From contig CM038923.1 in NCBI GenBank assembly GCA_021904315.1, forward strand, positions 8,500,038 to 8,564,037: a stretch of DNA of 64,000 nt, in the 5' to 3' direction. Source of the stretch: Sphagnum magellanicum (Eukaryota > Streptophyta > Sphagnopsida > Sphagnales > Sphagnaceae). A program made the position numbers and the translations under genes. The notes below the pieces were generated by a model. The model was not told where the DNA came from. It saw nothing but the letters and a program-made list of their open reading frames with translations, and made no database searches. Shown one piece after another: positions 26,631-37,350 of the stretch (position 1 is the first letter of the stretch; every line of letters begins with the position of its first letter).

Positions 26631-27362
26631 CAGGCCTCATAAAATTTGGCATTCTATTTTTAGATGCCAAATTTGCCAAAAATAAAAACTCAAAGTTGCC
26701 AAAATTAAATGGTTGTCTTTATGTCTGAGTTTATGATTTAGCGGCTAGCGGCTATTCAATAACCGCGCCGCTAGCATTGCAGATCCTAGTGCACACAGCT
26801 CTAGTAGCTTTTAATAGTTTCTCAATTGCATGAGCAACTTGTGGAAATATTATCTATATGATCAGCAGCTCGAGAACAAGAGATATATACAAAGCAGTAC
26901 TGAATGTGCATGATCAGCAGGCCGGCAGAAGACAACAAATCATATGAGTGAAGAATTATGTGTCAAGGGGCCGATCCGAGGAAGAGATTTTTTTTATTAC
27001 AAAGTAGTTTCGGGACCACTTTACCTACAGTAGTGAGAGGACGTTGAAGAATAGGAACTCTTGTTAGATTCATATGGCGGCTGTTGAAAGCGATTTTTCG
27101 ATGGTCAAGTGGGAAAAGAACGACACTCGCACAAGCTTGACCAGCCTGGCGCTGGTTGGTATCATGCAGGCGAAGCAATTCGAGCTCTTAATGACCCTTT
27201 TCAAACGTCAAAACGCTGCAAACGATGGCGACAACCCTTGAAATTCACTTTTTGACGTTAAAATACACACACTGCCAATTTTGCCAAAATTACCCAAAGA
27301 AAGTTGCCAAAATTAAATTAATTTTGGCAAAGTTGGCATTTGCCATAGACTATGAGGCCTGC
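26631..27362. mobile_element. Non-autonomous hAT element, 732 bp, with 8-bp TSD
   Basis: The element begins CAGGCCTCATA and ends TATGAGGCCTG, an 11-bp perfect terminal inverted repeat. It is flanked on both sides by the identical 8-bp word CCATAAGG (26623-26630 and 27363-27370). An 8-bp target duplication with CA-G-starting inverted termini is the hallmark of the hAT superfamily. Both subterminal regions carry several TTGCCAAAAT / ATTTTGGCAA words in both orientations, as expected for transposase-binding repeats. The core (about 26740-27240) is far more GC-rich and contains a GCTAGCGGC ... GCCGCTAGC palindrome near 26743-26776. A minus-strand ORF (26963-27178) contains MNLTRVPILQRPLTTVGKVV, which I do not recognise. 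No transposase is present. The composition break suggests the core was captured from elsewhere (Pack-type). Confidence 0.85.
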
Positions 27363-27370
27363 CATAAGGT

Positions 27371-28950
27371 CAATTTTTATTCATCATTTTCAACCTATTT
27401 AATCTTAGACCAAAATTGATATTATTTATAAGTTCAAACTTCAATAATTAATTTTGGTGTGACACCACCTTTGTTAGAATTAGTTACAAGTGGGAATCAT
27501 ATTCTACAATGTTTAATTCAGTTCATATATACCTAAAATTGTGAAAAAATATCATCCTAGTCTTGCTAGTAAGAAAATTCAAATTATATACTAGGTTGGT
27601 ATAAATAACTTGGTATAACACTTGTTAATAACAAAAGTTATGATTTTTGAAGTTTGTAACATTAACAATATTTCATGACTTGAACATTTGACCTTCATTG
27701 GAATGGCAAGTTGTATTTGAATATTTTTTTGTACTTCTCAGAAATTTTTTTAAAAAAAATAAAATGAACACATAGAAGTTAAGGAAAAAGTAATGGACTT
27801 GTTAAGTTTCAATCACAATTTTCAAAATGGATTTAGGCTAACACAATAAGATGGAAGGTTCTCCTTCAAGATCATCATCAACACAAACATCAGCCATCCT
27901 TCACAAGCTTTTCAACTATGAAGCAAAATTAGCTCTCCAACTTCCTATCCACTTGGATTTTGAATATAGCCAAAAGGAATATGGAACATGAGATTTTGAA
28001 TCCCTAAGTTCTCTATTGATTTTTTGCATCTTGTTGTGATGAGAAATAGACATTATTGGTCAAAGGAATATGAAAGAAAAAAAAATTCAAACTTGTGCAC
28101 TCTATGTATATGTATGAAGAATGACATGTATCAACAAGGGATGTGTCACATTGTGGCCTTGCCATTTACATTAAGAAGTATCTTAAGGCAAAAGAAAAAT
28201 TATGGAAACTCAAATATTTCACCACACAAAAATATAATCTTCAAAAAATCCTCTAAAAGAAACCAAAATCCTTCAAAATATTATATAACTCTCTAACTAA
28301 TCTCAAGTTTCAACACAAGCCAAAATGTTATCTTTCAAAAATCCTCATATAAATATAGACCTATTACCAAGGGACCAAAATCCCTTAAGCAACAATAATA
28401 CTCTATAATGAATCCAAACACAATAATATCCTTTGCCTTGGTAGGCAAGGCCAACAAAGGTATCATTGGACCGCCATATGGGGTAATAGGGATATTACAA
28501 GGAATATTACAACAACATTATACGAGTTTCATTTGTTTCTTGATGTAAAGATTGTGAAGAAAATCTCAAATTAAAAAAGATGGTAGAAGAGAACAAACAT
28601 CACAAAAAGTTTAAATTTTTTAATCAATTGTTTACCAAGCCAAGAACCCACTCCCAAGGAAAACAATGGCCTCCTCTTGTGGAGGAAAAAATTATGTTGT
28701 ATAAAACATAGCCTCCATTAATACTAAAAAAAATTCTTTGCAATCTTTACCATAGTGCTTAATTTTTTACCAATTAAATGGCATAGGAAAAAAAATCTTT
28801 CATGGAAGGAGGCCTCCAACTAGACACTGAAATGATGGCCATTGGGTTTTTACTTAAGGGCGAGTAAAAAAGTAACTTAGGGGCATGTAACTTAGCTGGC
28901 ATAAATAAATCAAGAGGAGAAGAAAAATTAACCTAGGGTTAAAAACAACA
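27371..28950. other. AT-rich gene-free stretch
   Basis: Read on both strands; nothing recognisable apart from A/T runs and short unsupported ORFs. Confidence 0.4.
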
Positions 28951-28954
28951 AGAG

Positions 28955-29335
28955 GCTCCCGGACGCGGGAACGTTCGTTGGTTAGTCAGCAGGAGTGAGG
29001 TAGGTAGGTAGGTAGGTAGGTAGGTAGGTAGGTTGGTAGCTGTTGTTGGTGCACGGAGGAGGGCGGGCGCGCGGGCGGGCGGGAAGGAGGGGGCTGTAAC
29101 AAACCCTAGTGCATAGGGTTGTACTGGCCTAGGGGGGAAATAAGGGCCAACAGAAAGGCCGCGGCGTGCGGCCCATACGGCTGCCTGGCAAATCAGTTGG
29201 GCAACACCCCCTCCGGCACCGTACCTACGTACATACGTACGTACCTTTTAATCATCATCACCACTGTCCTCTTTCTACCCTTCATTTCTTTCTTTTAAGC
29301 CCTAAGCCTACTAGCCTAGCCTAGCCTAGCCTAGT
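28955..29335. other. CpG/G-rich island with microsatellites
   Basis: A sharply GC-rich island in an AT-rich desert. It holds a GGTA run (29001-29034), a G-rich tract with at least four G-runs of three or more (GGCGGGCGCGCGGGCGGGCG, within about 29061-29093, a G-quadruplex candidate), and an ACGT/GTAC palindromic run (29221-29245). A CCTAG repeat (AGCCTAGCCTAGCCTAG) lies near 29314-29333. No ORF or RNA gene is recognised. It resembles an unmethylated promoter-type island, but no gene follows on either side. Confidence 0.5.
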
Positions 29336-29884
29336 AGTGATTTGTTTTTTCAATTTTCCCAAGAGTTATTTAGCACTGAATAATAATAATGGCTACAGGT
29401 TTTTAGCACCTGTGTAAATAGTAAACAAAATTAATTTAAAAAAAAAAATTCTACCAAATTAAGATCAGAGTGTCCATAATGCACATGTGATGAATTTTTT
29501 TTTTTTTCAATTTTTCTTCCCTGAAATTTTGTAAATAATATAGAAAGAGAGAATATCATTATCAACAGAATATTCCCTTTTAATTTTTAATTTTCCACAT
29601 TTTGGTCAAATTTCGCTCCCCAAAAAATACTGAGGCCTACTTACTAGTAACAAAAATGTTGCAAGAATACCAAACACCTTCAAAATGGTCCTCCGATGAG
29701 CTTCATAAAAAGCCCTATCAAGCTCTCGTTCTCAAGCCATATTTTTTTTGGGGTGAATTTTCACCGCCTTGGTAACCAGAAATTTTTTTGAGTGTGTGAA
29801 CAATGTGAAGGATTTATGTAGAAAAATTGCACAAAAGTGGCCAGAATTTGAGGAATTTTTATTTTTCTCAAATTACCCTACTTA

Positions 29885-30030
29885 GACAATAGATTCTGAC
29901 AGCAAGTGGGTTGCCAAAATATAGTAGGATTCTTAAATTTTTCTACTTTCCCTCTTTGCCTTGTAGCCAAATTTGGCTAATTTCCCTTATGGATGATTAT
30001 CAGTGTGGTTAGTTACATCACAAAGTTGAA
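29885..30030 (-). repeat. Repeat family A, copy 1 (reverse)
   Basis: The reverse complement matches 54180-54345 closely. Shared, in order, are TAGACAATAG, GCCAAAATATA, TCTACTTTCC, a CCAAATTTGG palindrome, and a TGGA(T/C)GAT stretch ending in ATCACAAA. Diverged relatives lie at 44755-44870 and 53880-54015. Confidence 0.7.
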
Positions 30031-30570
30031 CAAAAAGCGCCCTAGTCAAATTCCAGCCCTTTTTTTTTGTTGGCAAAATTTAGCCAAAATTAAAAATTAA
30101 AAAGTTTGAAAATGAATTGATTTTTGAGATTTTCAATCACAAGATTTTTTTTAAAAAAAAAGTAAGACCCACTAGATTTCTATGTAGCCAAAAGCTATAG
30201 AAGGAGGTGTAAAATTATTTACTTTTTATATCTTAATTAAATAAAAAAAAATTAGATAAAATTTTAATTTAACATAATTTTTAATTTTTAATTTCCCTCT
30301 AGAGAACAGTGGGGAATTTCGGAACTTCGTTGTGGAATTCAATAGTTCATCAAGGTTTTCAGAAAGTGGTCACTTATTCGTAATCTAGTTGCAATGCCTC
30401 ATTCGTAATCTAGTTGCAATGCACTAGCGATCAACCAAGTACCCATTGGGTTGCAAAGATCATCACTCTTGGTGTCAGAATGAATGCAATTGGACCTTAC
30501 TTTCTGCTCAATACTTACCCACACCATACCTTATTCCATAGACTTCATGCGATTGAGCATCTCCACCTTA

Positions 30571-30684
30571 TTATAAAAAATAATTATCGTTTGCAACTAA
30601 AAAATGTCATTTGCAATTGAAAAATAATTACAAACAACATTTCTCATTTGTAAATGACATTTTTTAGTTACAAAAATTAATTAT
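30571..30684. repeat. Inverted repeat (foldback), ~40-bp arms
   Basis: The left arm, from TTATAAAAAATAATTATCG through CAACTAAAAAATGTCATTTG, is nearly the reverse complement of the right arm at 30645-30684 (CATTTGTAAATGACATTTTT ... ATTATAA). The AT-rich composition suggests a MITE. Confidence 0.6.
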
Positions 30685-30750
30685 AAATGATAAATTTTTT
30701 TTCTAGTGATTTGGTCCATCATTTTACAAAATATTTCAGCATTCTGTCAA

Positions 30751-30844
30751 GTAACTCTTTCGAAGTAGGGAGTTCCCAAAATAACCATGCCCTATTTAGC
30801 CTCCAAGGTAGTTATTTTGGGAACTCCTAGTTTGAAAGAGTTAC
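30751..30844. repeat. 94-nt near-perfect hairpin
   Basis: Arms 30751-30786 and 30808-30844 are reverse complements over about 36 bp with roughly four mismatches (GTAACTCTTTC ... GAGTTCCCAAAATAAC). They enclose a loop of about 21 nt. The size and pairing fit a small MITE or a miRNA-like precursor. The sequence matches no conserved plant miRNA known to me. Confidence 0.65.
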
Positions 30845-33355
30845 CCTACACATTATCCCAATTCATCTAAAAGGGGTATAATTGCAATCTATAGCCCAAC
30901 TTGCCTGAAATAGAACATTGAAGATAAAGTTTGCAAAAAAAATTAATTTTTTTTTAAGGCAACTTAACCTCACTTCACTTTTGGAATTTTTATTCTTTAA
31001 ATAGGCTTAACTTTATGATGTGCACCACATGTCCATAGTGGATGAATACAATTAATAATTAGGAAATTTTTTTACTTTCTTGTAGATATCATGGTATATA
31101 TGACATTCAACTTTCTCCATAATAGTGCAAAGGTTTGTGTTGTTGAGTGGAAGCAAGTTAAGGTGCATCATTTTTTGCATTGTAGTGCAATTTATTGTGG
31201 GGTGAGTACTTGATTTTAAAAAATAATAATTGGATTTGGATTTATGGAATTTTTTATTTATAGAACTGCCCAAGTCCATATTTATTGTTTTAAAAAAAAT
31301 TAAAGAATTGGTTGGGTTTGGGTTTTTGATTTATGGGTTGGGCAAATTGTAGCAAGGGTGTGGGTTTTGTTTTTGTTGAAATTGAGTATATTACGAGATT
31401 CTTTAACAATTACCTTAAGGGGTATACTTGGCATATCTATAAGTTCTTTTGGCATATATCTTAGCAAATTCAAAACTTGGGTAATTGAAACACTTTGTTC
31501 CCAAAATAGAACGCACAACTCAAATTTTTTTTATTAAATTAACACTACAACCTATTCAAACTATGAAAAATTTTAAATTAAAGAGATCAAGGTTATAACA
31601 TGTATTTCGTTAATTATATTAGACTAAATTGTTAATTTTGGACTTTTCTAATTTGGTGGTTCAAATTAAGTTTTCTATTGAATTTGAAGCAAAACATTGG
31701 AATGTCATCTATTTTTTGAATCATCTAGTGAGACAAAACATTGTTGATATCTATTGTTATATCACATGGTGACCCCCAATTCAAAGATTCTTTTTAAACT
31801 TCCAATTTTCAAATGGTCATTTGTTACTTTTAGACTTTTCAAAAGCTCAAAATCAACTAAATACATGATTTATTTTTAAAATTACAATCATAGAAGAAAT
31901 AGTCTACTATTTTCCTTTACATGTTATTTAACCCAAAGGAATGTGTAAGATTTGTTTTTGAATAAAAAAATGACATTTTGTCAAATATTTGGTTAAAGGC
32001 AAGTTCAAAATTTTCTTTTTTCCCATGTTCCATCCCCCATGAGTCAAATGTTACATCTCTCAAGCCTTAAACTACAAACACTAACATCAAATCCACATCC
32101 AAGAAACATGCCTTGAACAAATGTCTAGCAAAAATAAATTCTAGACAAAAGACAAAAGACCCACAAGACACACACAATAAAAAAAGGACCCAACCTACCC
32201 AAAATAAAAAAGACACAAGACACATAGAATTAAAAAGACAGGAAAAGCTAAATAAAACAAAAGTTTAAAACATAACAAAGGCAAAAGAAACTAGACAAAA
32301 GATGCAATTGAAACACATATGACACAAAAACCATATACAAAATGAAAATAGGTCTTACCATAGAGCAGCAACAACAAAAGAGACCACCAAAACCCATCTC
32401 ATTGAACCTTACAAAGGCTTCGCAAAAAACATAGATTCAACAAATAGTACAACACATAGGGGACATAAAGAACATACATATAATAAACACACACAACACA
32501 TAGAAAACACATATGACAAAGGTCACACAAAATTCATGCAAAAAAATTAGACCTATTCTTCATTCCAAAATTTCTCACAAAAAGTTCTTGGGTCAACCAA
32601 TTTAGAAAATTTAATTAAACATAAGGAATTAGAAACATGGGAAATTGAAGACAAGAAAATTTTGAACCCAAAAACCTTGATAGGAAATTATTTCATCATT
32701 TTCAATTGGGCCACTATGCAATGTCCATATTGTCTTAACTAACATAGAAAGACATTGGGCTCATTGTTTTTATCAAGAATAACATCTTTTCCATATGTAA
32801 CACATCCATACGAAACTAGAAAAGCCTTTATCATTGTGCATGTTTCACACTGTCTATTTAAAATACTCATCAATAGAAACACTAAACCAATGGCATGTTC
32901 TTCAATTATATATCACCATAAATTGTAGACTTCAAACACCTACACGTCCAAAGAAAATACATGGGTCAATTTCAAATTCTTAAATGAAGTGTATCAAAAA
33001 CATTGTATTTGAAAATAGAGTGGAATGTGAAGAGTTCCTATATTTGATTATACCTCACATGCAAATGTAGAATCAAAATTATAATTGTTGCACCCAACAT
33101 GCGGATCAATAGATCAATTCTTGTTCACAAATATCAATTTGTCAAGGTTGTCAAGTTGAAGGTGACATTTGCAAAAGGAAATGAGGATTTCGACAATGGA
33201 AGATATCATTTTAATTTCAATTTGGTTAGTTGAAATACCTAGAATTTTTTCTCTTACATAACACTTGTGGAAAACTTGTTCTCTTTTTTTATGCCACTAA
33301 ATTAAAGCACATTTGTACATTTGTACATAACTATTTGCATCAATTGGATAATGGT
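30845..33355. other. AT-rich gene-free stretch
   Basis: No recognisable coding motif. A purine-rich segment full of ACACAA/AAGACA words runs from about 32040 to 32530 and has no coding potential. Confidence 0.4.
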
Positions 33356-33359
33356 CGAA

Positions 33360-35700
33360 TTTATATGTGTTTCTTTACTACAAAGTCTCTCAATGTGGAC
33401 CTATAGTACTTATTGTATGTGATGTGAAACAAATCATGATTGTTTGAATCAAGGGCAAATTTTATAGGTTTTTCAACCTTATTGGGCATCAATAGCTTAT
33501 AGGTCTCAATCAACAATTGGTTATCATATCTAATATTAAAACCATTGCAATTTTTCAACCCATGTAGTTAATGACTAAGCACATGTTTTTGTACCTTAGA
33601 TCCAATATCAAAGGCAAAATATTATGACCTTTTTTTTCAAATGCATTTTTTAAAAAAGGGGTGAAAGACATCTAGAACTTGATGTTTTAGGAAAACCATA
33701 AGTTTTTCCAACTTATAATCAAACACATTAACTTTTAGATTTGCCAAATTGTCAAGAACAACTTCACCAAAAGGGTGAAAGCACATTACAATGAGCCCCT
33801 TTGGGACACTTTTGGGTTTAATATTATAGTACATATAGTATAATTGTTCCAAAAATATGGTACATTTAATTTTGGGTATCAATTTTGGTTTTTGGGCCTT
33901 ATAATTATTATTTTTACACAACTAATGCTATGTGATATTATTGTAATAATAATAATAATAAATTTCATTATCTATATTAAAGGATCCATGGGTATATTTG
34001 TAGTATACATTGGTATAATAGGGCCACTATCTCATTTTGACTGCATTAACTTTAAAAGGTCAAAGTCAAGGACATACTTGGTTCCCATTGGCATGTCAAA
34101 GTTTTTGGATTTCAATTTAAAATCTATGCATGTTTTGTTCGATCTCTATTTTACTTTGCCTAATATTTTTAACCAAATAATACATTGTTGGGTGTTAATT
34201 TGCATTGCTATTATAGATGTGTAACTCAATCCATGAACCATTTTGTCATTTGTAATAACATATTGACAAACCTTGGATAATGCATGCCCAAAGTGGAATC
34301 CATGAAATGGTTCCAACGTGGTTAAACTTTTACACAAAAACATTGAGTCCAAAACACCTGCACATGTTTGCAAATTGGATGTTTAATCCTTCACATAAGA
34401 AATAATTTTATGAATTAAGTCATATCTTTCAAGTTTAGCTATTGCAATTTCAGAACCATAGTTGCACCACAAGTATTAGTGGCTTCAAACAAGCCAATAG
34501 TCATGCATTTTGGGTAAAAACACAATCAAAGGAGCCACCCAAGTGAGTGCACACTTGTTAAAACTACATTTTTTTATGTTGGAAAAATCATGATGGAAAC
34601 ACAATAGTTTGGATTGTCATAATTTTTTTGGGAATATTTTCCATTAATTGAAAATTTTATATGCTCAAAAATTAACACAAATTAAAAATGTTTTTACATG
34701 TTCAAAGCACTTAAACCTCAAGAGTGGACAATTCTTATTTTTTACAAACATCTTTTTTTATAGCAAAGGTGCACCATGATTCCTTTAGAAAATTGAAAAG
34801 GATTTTAACATTGATGATTAGAAGGGCAAAAGGACTTGAATCAATTTTATTTTTTATAACCGATTTGAAAACATTTGGTTCAAATGTGTTTTTGACCCTA
34901 AAAATTATGGAAATAAAAATGTGGCCTTAACAAAAGTTGTTCATATTTATGTGATAGAGGGCATGAATGCATAATATATATGATATAAAATCAATTTGTA
35001 GTCAAAACATCTTTATATCTAACATGCATTGTTCAATTAGGTATCCAAAATACAAAATTTTAGGTTATAAACCAATGCTGAAATGACACGTCATGTGTAA
35101 TCTTTGGAAAAAGGACCTTTACCTTGGCGCCCTTAGCTCCTTTGACCATATTTTCACCCTTTTGATTCTTATAAATTGCTTGACAAAAAGATCACAATAA
35201 TAACAAACATGTCATGCATTCTTGTAAATATTTAAAGTTCAAAAGTGCATGTGGTAGGCATGTGCATAACTAATGCAAGCTACATATATGTATGAGTTCA
35301 AAGTCTTTTCTACCAATGCAAAACCTCCTCCACAAACAATTTCTTCAATGGGAACACCACCTTTGCACACAACCTATACACCATTCTATACAACCAAATA
35401 AACTCCACAATCTTCATTTGCTAAAAGTTTTTTATCACAATGTACAACATTAGATTTTCCTAAAACCCAATTTGTGTCATTATTTTTCTTGAATTGATTT
35501 GTAAAATTAAAACAATCCAAAGATTGCACTTGGTAAAACATGTGGCCATTTATTAACTAATTCACAATCAAGTAGACCTCTATGAAGATGGACGGTTCCA
35601 TCTTCCAAATGTTTCTTAAGTAAGGTCTTATGTTCCACTTCTATGTGTTTCTTCATGGCCATTATGCCATTTGATTTGTGATAAACAATCAAACCTTTTC
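33360..35700 (-). pseudogene. hAT-like transposase relic, copy 1
   Basis: Minus-strand segments in the expected order. Near 35692-35590 a BED-finger-like stretch (NGIMAMKKHIEVEHK) is followed by KKHLEDG. Near 34430-34150 is a core containing KIISYVKD, an in-frame stop, then FHGFHFGHALSKVCQYV and IIWLKILGKVK. The core parallels, residue by residue, the relic at 56.2-56.6 kb (KIITYVKN, FGHAFSKACQYALANEK, CITWLKKLGKV), which belongs to a copy with a recognisable hAT dimerisation domain. Stops and frameshifts throughout show that it is inactive. The C-terminal domain was not recognised in this copy. The 34560-35010 part recurs at 11090-11520. Confidence 0.6.
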
Positions 35701-36269
35701 ACTACCTTGTACAGAAGGACAAAATTTTTGAACCTATTATTTCATTATCTCAAATAATGCATTTCATTATTTAATTTTTAGCAAGATTGACAAGTTGGTT
35801 TTGTTCACCATATAAGACACCCATGTAGGTGAATTTTAGCGGTGAAGCTTCCATGCACTACCTTGCTTCATCAAATTTTATAGATACCTTTCAAGAATAA
35901 TAGGATCCTCAAGAAGATTTGTTAATTGGTAGTAATTACCATCATAGGGCAAAATATTCATAGTTTTAACTTTGGAATGGAAATGTTACTTGATGGTAGG
36001 ATTGTCAATGAACCTTCAGGGTAGAATAATCAAAAGTTAATTCTGGAATATAATTCAAATAAAAATATTTATTAGTGGGTAAATATCCTAGTTTAGTTAA
36101 TTTAAAAAGCTTTTTAATAATTATTTAGTTATTAGTGGTAGGTTCATCCTTATCATCCTTTATTTATTATGGGATGAAGATATTAAAATAGTTAGTTTTT
36201 AAAAGATAAGGTAATGTGGCATGGTCTTCATCAATCTTAAATAGTTAATTATTGACCTTTTAATCCAAA

Positions 36270-36534
36270 GCACATGTCTTAGCAACACAAAATGAGGGTT
36301 GCGCTCGTTATAGGACTTAACCTAACATTTCACGACACGAACTGACGACAGCCATGTAGCACTTGTATAAATTTTTGTACCATCCTATTAAAGACAAGCA
36401 AACTTATTTATATGTCAAAGGCTAGTAAGGTTTTACGTGTTATATTGAATTAAACCACACGCTCCACCGCTTGTGTAGGCCCTCATCAATTCCTTTGAGT
36501 TTCAGACTTGGGACCGTAATCCTCAGGCGGAGTG
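36270..36534 (-). pseudogene. rrn18: Nuclear copy of mitochondrial small-subunit rRNA (rrn18) fragment
   Basis: The reverse complement carries the small-subunit rRNA landmarks CACTCCGCCTGAGGATTACG, AAACTCAAAGGAATTGA, ACACAAGCGGTGGAGC, GTGGTTTAATTCAAT, CATGGCTGTCGTCAGTTCG, TCGTGTCGTGAAATGTTAGG and CGAGCGCAACCCTCATTTTG. TCCTATAACGAGCG and TTGACATAT are features of plant mitochondrial rrn18 rather than plastid rrn16. About 265 bp is retained, corresponding to the region around E. coli positions 880-1110. The universally conserved GACGGGGG block reads GATGAGGG, as expected from cytosine deamination in a non-functional nuclear copy. Flanks are ordinary AT-rich nuclear DNA. Confidence 0.9.
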
Positions 36535-36933
36535 AGTTTTTTTTTTACATTAAACAAATAGTATGTTTGTCAGGTTTTTATTTCCTAAATAATAAAGCAC
36601 AGAGCACAAATAATGCAGGTCAACCTCGCATCATGCTACACGACAATTCTGTTAAGACCTATACCACTAATTAGGAGATGTGAAGGAAACTAGGATAATG
36701 AGGAAATTCAAAAGTATAAGGGAAACCATGTGTGGTGGGGAATTGCTTTTGGTTTTTTATTATATTGGGTTCATTCCCTCATTCTTTCATTATCATTATC
36801 ATTGTTTTCCATTCTATCATTTTATGTATGTGATTCTAAGAAGATTGGAGTATGTGAAGTGGGGAAAAATCCATACACTTTTTGATATTTGTGTCAAGGA
36901 GAAATACAATGGATTTTGATTAAAGGTTGCAGA

Positions 36934-36935
<2 letters not shown>

Positions 36936-37001
<66 letters not shown>
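36936..37001. repeat. (TA)n microsatellite, about 33 units
   Basis: An uninterrupted AT dinucleotide run of about 66 bp. It explains the poly-Ile/Tyr ORF on the minus strand. Confidence 0.97.
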
Positions 37002-37006
<5 letters not shown>

Positions 37007-37154
37007 TTGCCTTGATTTCTTGGATGTAAAAGAAAATATTTAGTATTAATTTGATGAAAATGAGGTAGTCCAACTTGAAGGCAATAGATTTCACTTTAGT
37101 TAAATTTTTATTCATATCACTTTTTAGAATATATTTGGTGGAAATCAATCATTG

Positions 37155-37350
37155 AACAATAGTTATAGTAGGATGATAACTACAGTAGGAAGATAACTGT
37201 AATATGAAAATAACTACAACAAGAAGGTAGATGTTGTAGCATGAAAATAGTTGTAGAAGGAAAGTAGCTATAGTAGGACGATACTTGTTGTATGAAAGTA
37301 GGTAATGGAAGGCAATTGTTACAAATATGATAGCAACAACTACAAACATG
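37155..37350. repeat. Degenerate minisatellite, ~20-bp unit
   Basis: Successive variants of GATAACTACAGTAGGAAGAT (TAGTAGGATGATAACTA, GGAAGATAACTGTAATATGA, AGGAAAGTAGCTATAGTAGG) run for about 200 bp. Confidence 0.6.

Noticed and set aside
36270-36534. Plastid rrn16 insertion
   Set aside because: The TTGACATAT and TCCTATAACGAGCG stretches match the mitochondrial and not the plastid small-subunit rRNA.
36894-37148. Minus-strand ORF with a long Ile-Tyr run
   Set aside because: Translation of the (TA)n microsatellite.
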